Shown here: positions 18,172 through 26,533 of the stretch, piece after piece
Numbering within the stretch: the first letter of the stretch is position 1
How the letters are laid out: each line of letters begins with the position of its first letter
DNA from: JALZVT01 sp964611345
Lineage (GTDB): Bacteria; Pseudomonadota; Gammaproteobacteria; Pseudomonadales; Azotimanducaceae
NCBI GenBank assembly: GCA_964611345.1
Contig: CAZSYU010000011.1
Coordinates: forward strand, 6,781 to 70,780
DNA length: 64,000 bases
Reading direction: 5' to 3'
Program-made: the position numbers and the translations under genes
The notes under the pieces: generated by a model
Told to the model about the DNA's origin: nothing
What the model saw: only the letters and a program-made list of their open reading frames with translations
Database searches by the model: none

Positions 18172-19146
18172 CTACCAGGCATAGGCTTCAGGCGCAGGGC
18201 CGCAGGCAGGGAATATGCTGTCTAGCTTGGCCAGCGTTGCCTTGCTGAGTTTAATTGCTGGAACATGCAGCACCGATTCGAGTTGCGCAACGCTTGCCGG
18301 ACCAATGATGGTTGCCGTGACTCCTCGTTGATGCAATAACCACGCAAGTGCAACGGCACTTGGAGTTTCGTGCAATGATTCGCAGAGCGTTTGATAGTTC
18401 TCCAGTTGTTCTGCATGGTTTGCCGCGGCTGCCATTAGGTCCTTCGCGCGGCGACGGCTGTTCTTGTCGCTGCTAATTGAGTCTCTAACTGCCAGCAAAC
18501 CGCCTGCAAGCGGGCTCCAGGGGATGAGTCCTAACCCATATTCGCGCGCGGCTGGCAGTACTTCCAGCTCCACGCGCCGTTCGAGCAGGTTGTACAGGCT
18601 TTGTTCGGCCACCAACCCCAACCGCTGAGAAACCGTTGCTTTTTCGTTGGCGCGTGCAATCGCCCAGCCTGGAAAATTGCTCGACCCAACGTAGGTGATC
18701 TTGCCCTGGGCAATGAGTCGATCCATCGCTTGCCAGATTTCTTCGATGGGGGCGCTGCGATCGATGTGATGCATTTGATACAGATCGATGTGGTCGACGC
18801 CCAGTCGCTTGAGGCTCGCATCACACGCCATCTGGATGTGGCGGGCCGACAATCCACCATCGTTTATTCGCTCGCTCATGGGTTCGTGAACCTTGGTGGC
18901 TAATACGATCTGTTCTCGGCGCCCAGGATCTTCTGCCAGCCATTTGCCAAGGATTGTCTCGGTGGTACCGGTGCCCAGATTGCCACCGTATTGATTGGCG
19001 GTGTCGACAAAGTTGATGCCTGCCGTAAGTGCTGCGTTAAGTATGTTGAACGATTCTGTCTGGGATGTTCGTGGCCCGAAGTTCATGGTGCCGAGGCACA
19101 GTTCGCTGACCTTTAGTGCTGATCTGCCAAGTTGACGGTAGTTCAT
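18172..19146 (-). CDS. Aldo/keto reductase
   Basis: This 324-residue AKR-fold TIM barrel has the catalytic tetrad visible as D48 and Y53 (DTANQY), K85 (ATKVHEP) and H126 (LYQMHHID). GSSNFPGWAIARA and PWSPLAGGLL are also typical. It uses NADPH to reduce aldehydes or ketones in the cytoplasm. The ATG at 19146 begins the canonical MNYRQLGRS; upstream frame extensions were rejected because they run into the neighbouring gene. The gene lies 19 bp after the second PhyH-family gene on the same strand, so the two probably form an operon. Confidence 0.92.
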   Translation of the reverse strand: MNYRQLGRSALKVSELCLGTMNFGPRTSQTESFNILNAALTAGINFVDTANQYGGNLGTGTTETILGKWLAEDPGRREQIVLATKVHEPMSERINDGGLSARHIQMACDASLKRLGVDHIDLYQMHHIDRSAPIEEIWQAMDRLIAQGKITYVGSSNFPGWAIARANEKATVSQRLGLVAEQSLYNLLERRVELEVLPAAREYGLGLIPWSPLAGGLLAVRDSISSDKNSRRRAKDLMAAAANHAEQLENYQTLCESLHETPSAVALAWLLHQRGVTATIIGPASVAQLESVLHVPAIKLSKATLAKLDSIFPACGPAPEAYAW

Positions 19147-19165
19147 TGTGTAATCCTGAAGTCGT

Positions 19166-20116
19166 TTAAAGCGCGCGCAGGGTTGCTCCGGTGATAAGTT
19201 CTTCACTTGAGTCAGCAACGCAGAACCTTGTGAGCTGCTGGGAACGCTCTGGCAGCTTTTTGTAATCTTTATAACTAATAGATGGAACCATCGGTTCACG
19301 AAACCAGGGGGCATAGAATTCGATGTTCGGAATCGAACGTACGGCGTTGCTGAGATTTGGAGTACCGCCGTGCCAGGCTCGAACGTCACGCAGCATTATG
19401 CTGCCGGCAGGCGCCGGGCACACCGTGCTTATGCGCATCCACTCGGGCTCCTGGTCGAGGGACGGGATGGGCTCGCGAGAATTTTGAGTACCCGGAATTT
19501 GTCGTGTCGGACCGTTCAGTGCGGTAACGTCCTGTGGCAGGAAATTCACACACACATACGGGCAGGGTAAGTCGCGAATGCTCATCAGCCCACGCGGATC
19601 GTGAAACGCACTGAACTTCGTTTGTTCATCGCTAACCCAGTCGCGCACATCGGAATGCAAGGGCTGATACTGATACGCTCCAGGCAAACAGAAGTCGCCA
19701 CTGCCCGCACGCACACAATAGTTGGGGGAGCCGAAGATCAAGTCGAGCAAGCGCAGCACCGGTGGCAGATTCAACAGCATTTGCCAGGCGGGGAGATGCA
19801 GCTGGCTGCGGGTGAGGCTCGATCCGCCAAAAGAGTAACGATGGCTGCCGCGATTGCCACGCTGCTCCGGATCTAGGGTGAGTATTTCGGCGATGACACT
19901 GGTACAAGCCTCGGCGAGCTGGTCGATTTGGTCACTATTCAGGATGTTGTCTACAACCACAAAGCCGTCGCGCCGAAACAGCCGTATCGCAGTTTCGACA
20001 TCATTGGGTTCGACTATCTGCAAATCTTGCAGGCCGTTGTTGGCAAGTAGATAGGCGCGCAGTTCTTCTGTTGCTGCGCTGTTAGGATTGTCTGTCGAGT
20101 GGTCGCGCGCTGTCAT
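19166..20116 (-). CDS. Phytanoyl-CoA dioxygenase (PhyH)-family protein
   Basis: The 316-residue Fe(II)/2-oxoglutarate oxygenase has an H154-x-D156 pair (LHSDVRDW), a distal H249 (DVRAWHGGTPN) and R260 (NAVRSIPNIEF) for 2-oxoglutarate. RRDGFVVVDNILNSDQIDQL near the N-terminus is typical of PhyH proteins, where it precedes the jelly-roll core. It is unlike the longer PhyH protein encoded 1 kb away on the other strand, so the two are not a recent duplication. It is probably cotranscribed with the aldo-keto reductase gene. The substrate is unknown. Confidence 0.88.
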   Translation of the reverse strand: MTARDHSTDNPNSAATEELRAYLLANNGLQDLQIVEPNDVETAIRLFRRDGFVVVDNILNSDQIDQLAEACTSVIAEILTLDPEQRGNRGSHRYSFGGSSLTRSQLHLPAWQMLLNLPPVLRLLDLIFGSPNYCVRAGSGDFCLPGAYQYQPLHSDVRDWVSDEQTKFSAFHDPRGLMSIRDLPCPYVCVNFLPQDVTALNGPTRQIPGTQNSREPIPSLDQEPEWMRISTVCPAPAGSIMLRDVRAWHGGTPNLSNAVRSIPNIEFYAPWFREPMVPSISYKDYKKLPERSQQLTRFCVADSSEELITGATLRAL

Positions 20117-20199
20117 GGTATCCGCAGTATTGATGAGCCGGGATACTCTGACAGTGTTTTACTGGCACGACCAGTGGTGCGTACTCTGAACCCTGCGGT

Positions 20200-21106
20200 T
20201 TAGTTCTCGAGCAGCTGAAACTCTACGCGGCGATTCTGCTCACGTCCTTCAGCCGTTCGGTTGCTGGTAATTGGCATCTGTTCACCCATGCCCGCCACCT
20301 CCATTTGGTTGCTCGGCACATCTTTGCTTGCCAGATAGTCGGCACAGGCCTGTGCGCGGGCATAAGAGAGTTTCACGTTTTTGTCCGCGTCACCCTGGGA
20401 GTCTGTGTGCCCGATGATGCCCAGACGCCGGTTTGGGTTGGCCTTCATCGCAGCGGCGACCCTGTCCAGAATCGCTTTGGATTCGTCCGTGAGTTTGGTG
20501 CTGGCGGTGAAAAAGGTCACTTTGTCAGTGGCTTCGTCGATCGCAGCGACCATTTCCTGGGTCGGTTTTTGCCGTGCTTCGGCGGGTTCTGGCGCAGGTT
20601 CTGGCGCAGGTNNNNNNNNNNNNNNNNNNNNNNNNNNNNNNNNNNNNNNNNNNNNNNNNNNNNNNNNNNNNNNNNNNNNNNNNNNNNNNNNNNNNNNNNN
20701 NNNNNNNNNNNTCTGGTTCTGGTGCAGGTTCTGGCTCAGGGAGGGGCTCAGGTTCAACAGGTTCAAACACAACCGGTGCGCTGAGCTCAGCTTCGGGTTG
20801 GGCAACCTGGGGTACAGGATCTAGTGACGCTTCCGCAACAGCAGGGGTTGCTGCTAGTGCAGCGGCTTGTGCAGTTGCCTGTGGCCGGCGTTCTCGTGAT
20901 TCCCGAACGACGGGAGCAGGAGCAGCGTCTTGCCGCCCAACTACCGGAGCGATCACCTGTTCTGGTGCAGCGGACGCTACACCCGTTGCAACGTCTTCTG
21001 GCGCCATAAGCCATGCACCCAGACCGACAAAAAATGCCAAAACGATCGCGGCCGTGGTGAGCAACATCGCCTCGTCGTCTTCTCGTTCCTCATGTCGCTC
21101 TAGCAT
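20200..21106 (-). CDS. OmpA-family protein with Pro/Glu/Ala-rich linker (interrupted by assembly gap)
   Basis: The N-terminal half (from ATG at 21106) has a single membrane segment (LLTTAAIVLAFFVGLGAWLM), then a Pro/Ala/Glu-rich region ending in EPEPAPEP. After 100 N, the other half has a Pro/Glu-rich stretch and a complete OmpA C-terminal peptidoglycan-binding domain (FFTASTKLTDESKAILDRV, GHTDSQGDADKN, LSYARAQACADYL, GEQNRR-like end). The two halves are in different frames only because the gap length is a placeholder. The protein should tether the envelope to peptidoglycan. Its gap lies in GGTTCTGGCGCA-type repeats that encode AP/EP residues. Confidence 0.85.
20612..20711. other. Assembly gap of 100 N in an OmpA-family gene
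   Basis: This run of exactly 100 N is flanked on both sides by repeats of the form GGTTCTGGCGCA / GGTTCTGGTGCA that encode the EP/AP linker. The real length is unknown. Confidence 0.98.
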
Positions 21107-21211
21107 GTGCGTCCCTATGTCTTGGTGTTCATCACCAGATCAAACTACCACTGGCACGCTATTAAACGAGAGTTAGGAATGTATATTTACAGTAAAACAG
21201 AGGGTTCTGGC

Positions 21212-21240
21212 TTGAAGTCAAAGTGCTGCTGCTGAATATT
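21212..21240 (+). promoter_or_regulatory. Candidate sigma-70 promoter for the mechanosensitive channel gene
   Basis: TTGAAG (21212-21217) and AATATT (21235-21240) are spaced by 17 bp, about 78 bp before the start codon. The match is moderate and was not tested against background. Confidence 0.25.
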
Positions 21241-21317
21241 GCTCAACAGTAATGGCGTAGTTGGCCGCCCTTTTTACGAATTGCCCGGCAAGTGTCCGGG
21301 ACGATAGGAGTCTTGTT

Positions 21318-22490
21318 ATGCAAGGAATTTCAGATTCAATAGGAGGCTTTTTCGGTGGTTCTGTGCCGCCTGGCCTCATTAACGCGCTTATTGGCCTCGG
21401 CATTCTTGTCATTGGTCTTATTGTGGTGCGTTTTATAACTGCCATATTCCGGCGCATTATTTCCGGTGTAGGCTTTCTCAAAAAAACCAACGCCGACGGC
21501 AGCACAACCAGTTTCGTGGATCCTATTGTTTCGTTGGTGAAGGCAATACTGACTATTTTTGTATTGATGGCTGTGTTGCAGCATTTTGGCCTCACAGATG
21601 TGCTTGAACCGCTGAAAGATCTTGCCAACAAATTCCTCAGTGCGATTCCAAATATTATCGGTGCGGGTGTTATTGGTTATGCGGGCTGGGTTATCGCCAG
21701 CATCGTCTCGCAGCTTGTTGGTGCAGGACTCACCAAGGTTGATGACCAGATTGCGGCTCGTACTGGCAGCGCGGACATCAAGGTATCCGGCTTTGGCAGC
21801 GCATTCATTTTTGGTGGCGTTTTGCTTCCCATAGTGGTTGCGGCGCTCGGAGTGCTCAACATACCCGCTATCTCTGAGCCGGCATCGGCGATGATCAACA
21901 AGCTGATGGCGGCAGTGCCGAACATAGTGGGCGCTGCGATCATTGTGTTGGTTGCTTATTTTGTGGCCAAGTTTGTCGTGTACATGCTCACCGGCCTGCT
22001 CGATGGCATGAACTTCAACAGTTTTCCCGCAAAGATCGGCGCGCAATCGCTGTTTTCGCCAACCTTCACTCCAACGAACCTTGTTGGTGGCGGTGTGATG
22101 TTCTTTTCGATGCTGACTGCGATTACCGCGGCGGTAGACACACTTGGGATCGACATCATTTCGACAATTTTCGCCAAAGTGCTTGAGTTTGGTGGCGGCA
22201 TACTGATGGGCGGTATCATCCTGTTGATTGGTAACTTCCTCAGTCAAATCGCCTATACGAAACTGAGTGCGTCAGGCAGCGCAGGCTTTGCCAACATCGC
22301 ACGGTTCGCCATCATTGGATTGGTGATTGCGATGGGCTTGAAGGCAATGGGCCTGGCCGACAACATCGTCAACCTGGCGTTTGGTCTCACACTGGGCAGC
22401 GTTGCCGTTGCAGGTGCCTTGGCCTTTGGTCTTGGTGGTCGCGATGCGGCGAAGCGAGTGGCCGATAACTGGGCTGGCCGTATTCGCTAA
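21318..22490 (+). CDS. Mechanosensitive ion channel with conserved TM-helix repeats
   Basis: The 390-residue membrane protein is built of repeated amphipathic/hydrophobic helices (GLINALIGLGILVIGLIVVRFI, NIIGAGVIGYAGWVIASIV, NIVGAAIIVLVAYFVAKFVV, GGILMGGIILLIGNFLSQI). These match the conserved TM-helix repeat proteins annotated as small-conductance mechanosensitive channels. It should release solutes on hypo-osmotic shock. The start is the ATG preceded by AGGAG (21306-21310). Its TAA directly abuts the stop codon of the convergent dihydrouridine synthase gene. Confidence 0.85.
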   Translation: MQGISDSIGGFFGGSVPPGLINALIGLGILVIGLIVVRFITAIFRRIISGVGFLKKTNADGSTTSFVDPIVSLVKAILTIFVLMAVLQHFGLTDVLEPLKDLANKFLSAIPNIIGAGVIGYAGWVIASIVSQLVGAGLTKVDDQIAARTGSADIKVSGFGSAFIFGGVLLPIVVAALGVLNIPAISEPASAMINKLMAAVPNIVGAAIIVLVAYFVAKFVVYMLTGLLDGMNFNSFPAKIGAQSLFSPTFTPTNLVGGGVMFFSMLTAITAAVDTLGIDIISTIFAKVLEFGGGILMGGIILLIGNFLSQIAYTKLSASGSAGFANIARFAIIGLVIAMGLKAMGLADNIVNLAFGLTLGSVAVAGALAFGLGGRDAAKRVADNWAGRIR

Positions 22491-23525
22491 CTAGCGCATC
22501 GACCTCGAGCCACGGCTACCGTGGCTCATGTATTCGAGCGAATGGTGCTCGGGAAAAACACTGGCGAATTCTTCGGGTTGTTTGTATCGCTTAACCCGTT
22601 CAAAGAACACACGAGCCTCACTGTAGTGCAGCTGTAAATAGTGCAGCCACTGTTTCAGCCGATTGCCAAGGAAGCGCCGGGGGTATTGGTCTTTCGTGGC
22701 GATGTAGAGCTGCTGCAACATGGGGAGAATGTCCTCCCAATGCAGAGGGGAATAGGTCTCGTTTGCTGCCGCCGCCTTTATTTGCAGGGCAAGGTCAGGA
22801 CAGGCAATAAGGCCTCGGCCCAACATGAAATCATTGCTCCCGGTTTCCTCCTTGCAGCGCTGCCAGTCGCTGACTGACCATATTTCTCCGTTGGCAATCA
22901 CCGGTATGTCGAGTGCTGCGTTTATTTTGCCAATGTATGACCAGTAGGCCGGGGGTTTGTAGCCATCGGCTTTGGAGCGGGCATGGACGCAGAGCTCGGT
23001 TGCCCCGGCTTCTGCAATCGCCAGGGCGTTGTCCATGTACAGGCTGCGATCTTCAAACCCGAGCCGAATTTTGGCCGTTACCGGAACCTCTGCTGGCACA
23101 GCGTTGCGGACGCTCGCCACGATCTCGCCCACCAGGCGGGGTTGTTTTAACAGAATGGAGCCGCCGCGACTTTTGTTAACGGTTTTGGCCGGACAGCCAA
23201 AATTGAGGTCGATGGCGCTAGCGCCAAGGCGAGCCGCTGTTAGCGCGCTCTCGGCCAGCGTTGCCGGGTTGCTACCCAGGAGTTGTACGCGGATCGGGAC
23301 ACCGTTTGCATGCGCTTTGGTTGGATTCAAGCCAGAGGTGCCTGGCTCAGCGAAGGCGCACTGGCCCAGCTCCGGGCACTCTCGCAGCAGGGTGCTCTTG
23401 CTAACCGGCATGTCATTGACCCGCACAAACTCGCTGACAAACACATCGATGCCACCGATATGGCTGTAGATTGAGCGAAAGTGGTGATCGACAACACTTT
23501 CCATTGGAGCAAGAAACAGACGCAT
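22491..23525 (-). CDS. dusC: tRNA-dihydrouridine synthase, DusC-like
   Basis: The 344-residue FMN-dependent enzyme reduces uridine to dihydrouridine in tRNA (U16 for DusC). The sequence follows DusC closely: LFLAPMESVVDHHFRSI, FVSEFVRV, VQLLGSNP, DLNFGCPAKTVNKSRGG (catalytic C111), VIANGEIW and LKQWLHYL. Length is near normal for the family. The last codons (HGSRGSRSMR) are encoded by a perfect inverted repeat at 22507-22527, probably an addition specific to this genome. Confidence 0.93.
   Translation of the reverse strand: MRLFLAPMESVVDHHFRSIYSHIGGIDVFVSEFVRVNDMPVSKSTLLRECPELGQCAFAEPGTSGLNPTKAHANGVPIRVQLLGSNPATLAESALTAARLGASAIDLNFGCPAKTVNKSRGGSILLKQPRLVGEIVASVRNAVPAEVPVTAKIRLGFEDRSLYMDNALAIAEAGATELCVHARSKADGYKPPAYWSYIGKINAALDIPVIANGEIWSVSDWQRCKEETGSNDFMLGRGLIACPDLALQIKAAAANETYSPLHWEDILPMLQQLYIATKDQYPRRFLGNRLKQWLHYLQLHYSEARVFFERVKRYKQPEEFASVFPEHHSLEYMSHGSRGSRSMR
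22507..22527. repeat. Perfect 9-bp inverted repeat at a convergent gene end
   Basis: GAGCCACGG (22507-22515) and CCGTGGCTC (22519-22527) pair around a 3-base loop, 17 bp past the channel stop and inside the 3' end of dusC. No T tract follows on either strand, so it is not a standard terminator. Confidence 0.7.
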
Positions 23526-23659
23526 GGTTGCTAATTATTGTTGGTAATTGTGGCTGATGTTTTTTACCGGGATCCGGCTAATCGGTTGCGGAGTGCATGT
23601 GTTGGCCCCGCAGAGCTATCGGAGTACAGTTTTAGCACTTTATACTGTTGACTCTGCCT

Positions 23660-24235
23660 ATGAAAACAGACCTCTTCCTCCGGTTAAGCCGCCTATGTGG
23701 CGTTGGCCTGACGGCGCTGCTTTGTGCCTGTTCCGCAGAGAACGCGGCAAGCGTGCGGCAGAATGTCCAGACGGCTGAGGCGCTGATTGATGCCTTTTAT
23801 TCCTTTGACCCCAATCAGCTCGCGCCACTGTTGGTCGCAGCACCCGATTCTGCGGATGGACTGATGTTCTATCAGGGTTGGGCAGAGGGAGGTAACTACA
23901 AAATCCTTGAACGTAAAGCGTGCGTGGCGAAAGCTGAGCAAACGGTGGTTTGCGCGATTACCGTGGACGACGACCCTATGCTCGCGTTGGGTATTGACTA
24001 CAAGGTAACTGACACCTTTACCCTCTCGTTTGAAGACGGTGTGCTCACCGCAGTAAAAAACTCCTCGGACGATCAGCCGATATATTATGAGGCGTACGAA
24101 TGGGTGGTTGCTAACAAGCCAGAAGTAATGAGTGGACCCTGTCAGGGGTTTTTTAAGGATGGGCCAACGCCTGGTGACTGCGCAAGAGCAATGACAGCGG
24201 GCTACAGGGAGTTTGCGGAGCAGCTTAATGAGTGA
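23660..24235 (+). CDS. Uncharacterised lipoprotein
   Basis: The 191-residue protein has a lipoprotein signal peptide with lipobox LCAC (LTALLCACSAENAAS). The mature part contains LIDAFYSFDPNQLAPLLV and conserved-looking Cys residues (ERKACVAKAEQTVVCAI, GPCQGF, GDCAR), which could form disulfides. No known catalytic motif is seen. The ATG was preferred over a TTG four codons upstream. The stop overlaps the ATG of the downstream sterol desaturase gene by 8 bp, so the two are coupled. Confidence 0.75.
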   Translation: MKTDLFLRLSRLCGVGLTALLCACSAENAASVRQNVQTAEALIDAFYSFDPNQLAPLLVAAPDSADGLMFYQGWAEGGNYKILERKACVAKAEQTVVCAITVDDDPMLALGIDYKVTDTFTLSFEDGVLTAVKNSSDDQPIYYEAYEWVVANKPEVMSGPCQGFFKDGPTPGDCARAMTAGYREFAEQLNE

Positions 24236-25121
24236 ACAGACACGCTACTTTTTATGGTCGTTACCGCAACCACTCATCGTGTTTGGCACGATGCTGCTGA
24301 CTGCAAGCGCGGCCGTACACCAGTGGTTAGATCCTATGATTCTGCTAGGGTTTATTCTGATAGCGCAGTTTCCTCTGGTGATGCTGGCGGAGCGATGGTT
24401 TGCCAAGCGTAAAGATTGGCTGCTCGACAAGGCTGAGTTTGCCGAAGACGCGTTTTGGGTGCTGGGCACTTACGTGATTTGGGTGCCCCTGTACCAGGTC
24501 TATTATGACGCGCCCATAGCGGCCGCAATGGCACGACTGCGTGAGAGCATCGGATTGTCCTTCGCGCTTGAGGCGAGCACGGTTGTTGGGCTGTTTGTGA
24601 TGGCGCTTATCGCTTCCTTTGCTGCCGAGTTTATCGGTTACTGGGCGCATCGCTTGCAGCATCGATTTATTCTGTTTTGGCGTATCCATGCCACGCACCA
24701 TCACATCACCAAAATGAGTATTGCGCGGGCCGATCGAACGCATCCACTGGAGTTTCTCGGCTTGAATCTTGGTGGCGCGGTGATGCTCGCGTTGCTCGGA
24801 GCGGCACCAGATGTGGTGGCGGTGGCGTTGGTGTTTCGTATGACGGCGGCGCACTTAAACCATGCCAATCTGCCACTCACCTCCGGGCTTTACGGCTGGT
24901 TATTCACAACAGCCGAGTGGCATCAATTGCATCATTCTTGTAACAAAAGCGAGAGCGATACAAATTTTGGCTGTACTGTCATTCTTTGGGATCGGCTGTT
25001 TGGTACCTTTTCGGGCACTACCAGCGTCGCTCGGCTCGGTAACGGGACAGGTCAGCCGCTGTCGCTGCTCACCCAGTTGAGTATCCCGTTTCGCTCCAAC
25101 GCTACGCTACGGAGCCTTTAA
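24228..25121 (+). CDS. Sterol desaturase / fatty acid hydroxylase family protein
   Basis: This 297-residue integral membrane di-iron oxygenase has histidine boxes HRLQHR, HATHHH and HQLHHS, in the order and spacing of the fatty-acid hydroxylase superfamily. Hydrophobic segments before and between them provide the membrane anchor. Members hydroxylate or desaturate sterols, carotenoids, fatty acids or sphingoid bases. The ATG at 24228 lies inside the end of the lipoprotein gene. A CYP153-type P450 gene follows after 74 bp, so another lipid oxidation step may be coregulated. Confidence 0.9.
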   Translation: MSEQTRYFLWSLPQPLIVFGTMLLTASAAVHQWLDPMILLGFILIAQFPLVMLAERWFAKRKDWLLDKAEFAEDAFWVLGTYVIWVPLYQVYYDAPIAAAMARLRESIGLSFALEASTVVGLFVMALIASFAAEFIGYWAHRLQHRFILFWRIHATHHHITKMSIARADRTHPLEFLGLNLGGAVMLALLGAAPDVVAVALVFRMTAAHLNHANLPLTSGLYGWLFTTAEWHQLHHSCNKSESDTNFGCTVILWDRLFGTFSGTTSVARLGNGTGQPLSLLTQLSIPFRSNATLRSL

Positions 25122-25195
25122 ACTCGGTCGATACTGATTCATGGTAAGGTTGAGGGCTGATGTTTTGAGCTATATCAACCGGAGTTCCTCGATAA

Positions 25196-26521
25196 ATGAG
25201 CCAGTCCAATACGCGCTTGAAAGATGACCGAGACATGTCCGCCGCGGAAGCCATGCCCGGCGCAGGGGGAGCCAGTCTGCGAGGTGAAATGCCATCCGCC
25301 TACGACGTGCCGCTGGAAGACCTGCTGCCCATAAACCCGCGATTGTTTAGTGAAAATCGCTGGCTCGAATGTTTTGAGCGTCTGCGTGCTGAAGACCCCG
25401 TGCACTTTAACGAAACGGACATTGCAGGGCGCTTTTGGTCGCTCACCAAATACGAGCACATAAAAAAGGTAGACCCCGATTGGCAGAACTTCAGTTCCGC
25501 TCAGGGAATCACGCTTGGATTTCCGGTGGGCACACAGCTACCAGAAGGCATGCTTAACTTGTCCACCTTTATTGCCATGGACCCGCCGGTGCATGATGTG
25601 CAGCGCAAAACGGTTAGTGGGTCTGTGGCTCCGGCGAACCTTGCCAACATGGAAGCGCTGATTCGGCAGCGTACCTGTGGTGTGCTTGATGCGTTGCCTG
25701 AAGGGGAATCGTTCGATTGGGTTGAAACCGTATCGATCGAACTTACTACGATGATGCTTGCAACTTTGTTTGATTTCCCATTTGAAGACAGGCGCAAGCT
25801 AACTCGTTGGTCAGACGTTACCTTTGCAGTGCCACAGCCCGGTGGCATCGTTGAGTCCGTCGAGCAACGTCGCGAAGAATTGCTTGAATGCTTACATTAC
25901 TTTCTACGCCTGAAAAAAGAGCGGATAGAAAACCCTGGCAGCGACCTGGTGTCGATGCTGGCACACGGCGAAGACACCAAAGACATGCCCGATATGCAAT
26001 TTCTGGGTAATCTGCTCTTGTTGATTGTTGGAGGTAACGACACTACCCGCAACACCATGTCTGGCAGTGTGTATGGTTTGAATAAATTCCCGGACCAGTT
26101 CGAAAAGCTGGCGGCCAACCCAACTCTGATACCGAAAATGGTGGCTGAAATAATCCGCTGGCAAACGCCATTGGCCTATATGCGTCGAACGGCCACCCGT
26201 GACATCGAAGTCGGCGGCAAGCTGATCAAGAAAGACGATCAGGTACTCATGTGGTACGCCTCTGGCAACCGTGACGCGGACGTATTCACAAACCCCAACG
26301 ATATAGATATTGAGCGACCCAATGCACGGCGACACCTGTCGTTTGGTTTTGGTCTGCATCGTTGCATGGGGAATCGGCTGGCCGAACTGCAGTTGAAAAT
26401 ACTCTGGGAGGAGCTGCTGGCACGGTTTGAGAAAATCGAAGTACTGGCTGAGCCGGAGCGTACCTTCTCTTCTTTTGTTAATGGTTACACACACATGCCC
26501 GTTAAAGTTACACGCAAGTAG
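25196..26521 (+). CDS. Cytochrome P450, CYP153-like
   Basis: The 441-residue soluble P450 has I-helix motif GGNDTT (279-284), ExxR (E318, R321) and the heme-binding loop FGFGLHRCMGNRLAE (Cys390). Segments FIAMDPPVHDVQRKTVS, SIELTTMMLATLFDFP, LLLIVGGNDTTRN and MWYASGNRD closely match the CYP153 family from memory. CYP153 enzymes hydroxylate the terminal carbon of alkanes and fatty acids. They normally need a ferredoxin and ferredoxin reductase, and neither is adjacent here. The gene is 12 bp upstream of a D-aminoacylase-like gene. Confidence 0.92.
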   Translation: MSQSNTRLKDDRDMSAAEAMPGAGGASLRGEMPSAYDVPLEDLLPINPRLFSENRWLECFERLRAEDPVHFNETDIAGRFWSLTKYEHIKKVDPDWQNFSSAQGITLGFPVGTQLPEGMLNLSTFIAMDPPVHDVQRKTVSGSVAPANLANMEALIRQRTCGVLDALPEGESFDWVETVSIELTTMMLATLFDFPFEDRRKLTRWSDVTFAVPQPGGIVESVEQRREELLECLHYFLRLKKERIENPGSDLVSMLAHGEDTKDMPDMQFLGNLLLLIVGGNDTTRNTMSGSVYGLNKFPDQFEKLAANPTLIPKMVAEIIRWQTPLAYMRRTATRDIEVGGKLIKKDDQVLMWYASGNRDADVFTNPNDIDIERPNARRHLSFGFGLHRCMGNRLAELQLKILWEELLARFEKIEVLAEPERTFSSFVNGYTHMPVKVTRK

Positions 26522-26533
26522 GGGGTTCCTCGC

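Noticed and set aside
18172..19389. An extended aldo-keto reductase of 405 residues
   Set aside because: The extra 81 residues overlap the PhyH-family gene and have no AKR similarity; the ATG at 19146 begins the canonical MNYRQLGRS.
20200..21106. A frameshifted or broken OmpA gene
   Set aside because: The apparent frame change is across a placeholder gap of 100 N, so it says nothing about a real mutation.
21336..22247. A 303-codon minus-strand frame antisense to the mechanosensitive channel
   Set aside because: The channel protein is clear on the plus strand; the antisense product is His/Asn/Arg-rich without domains.
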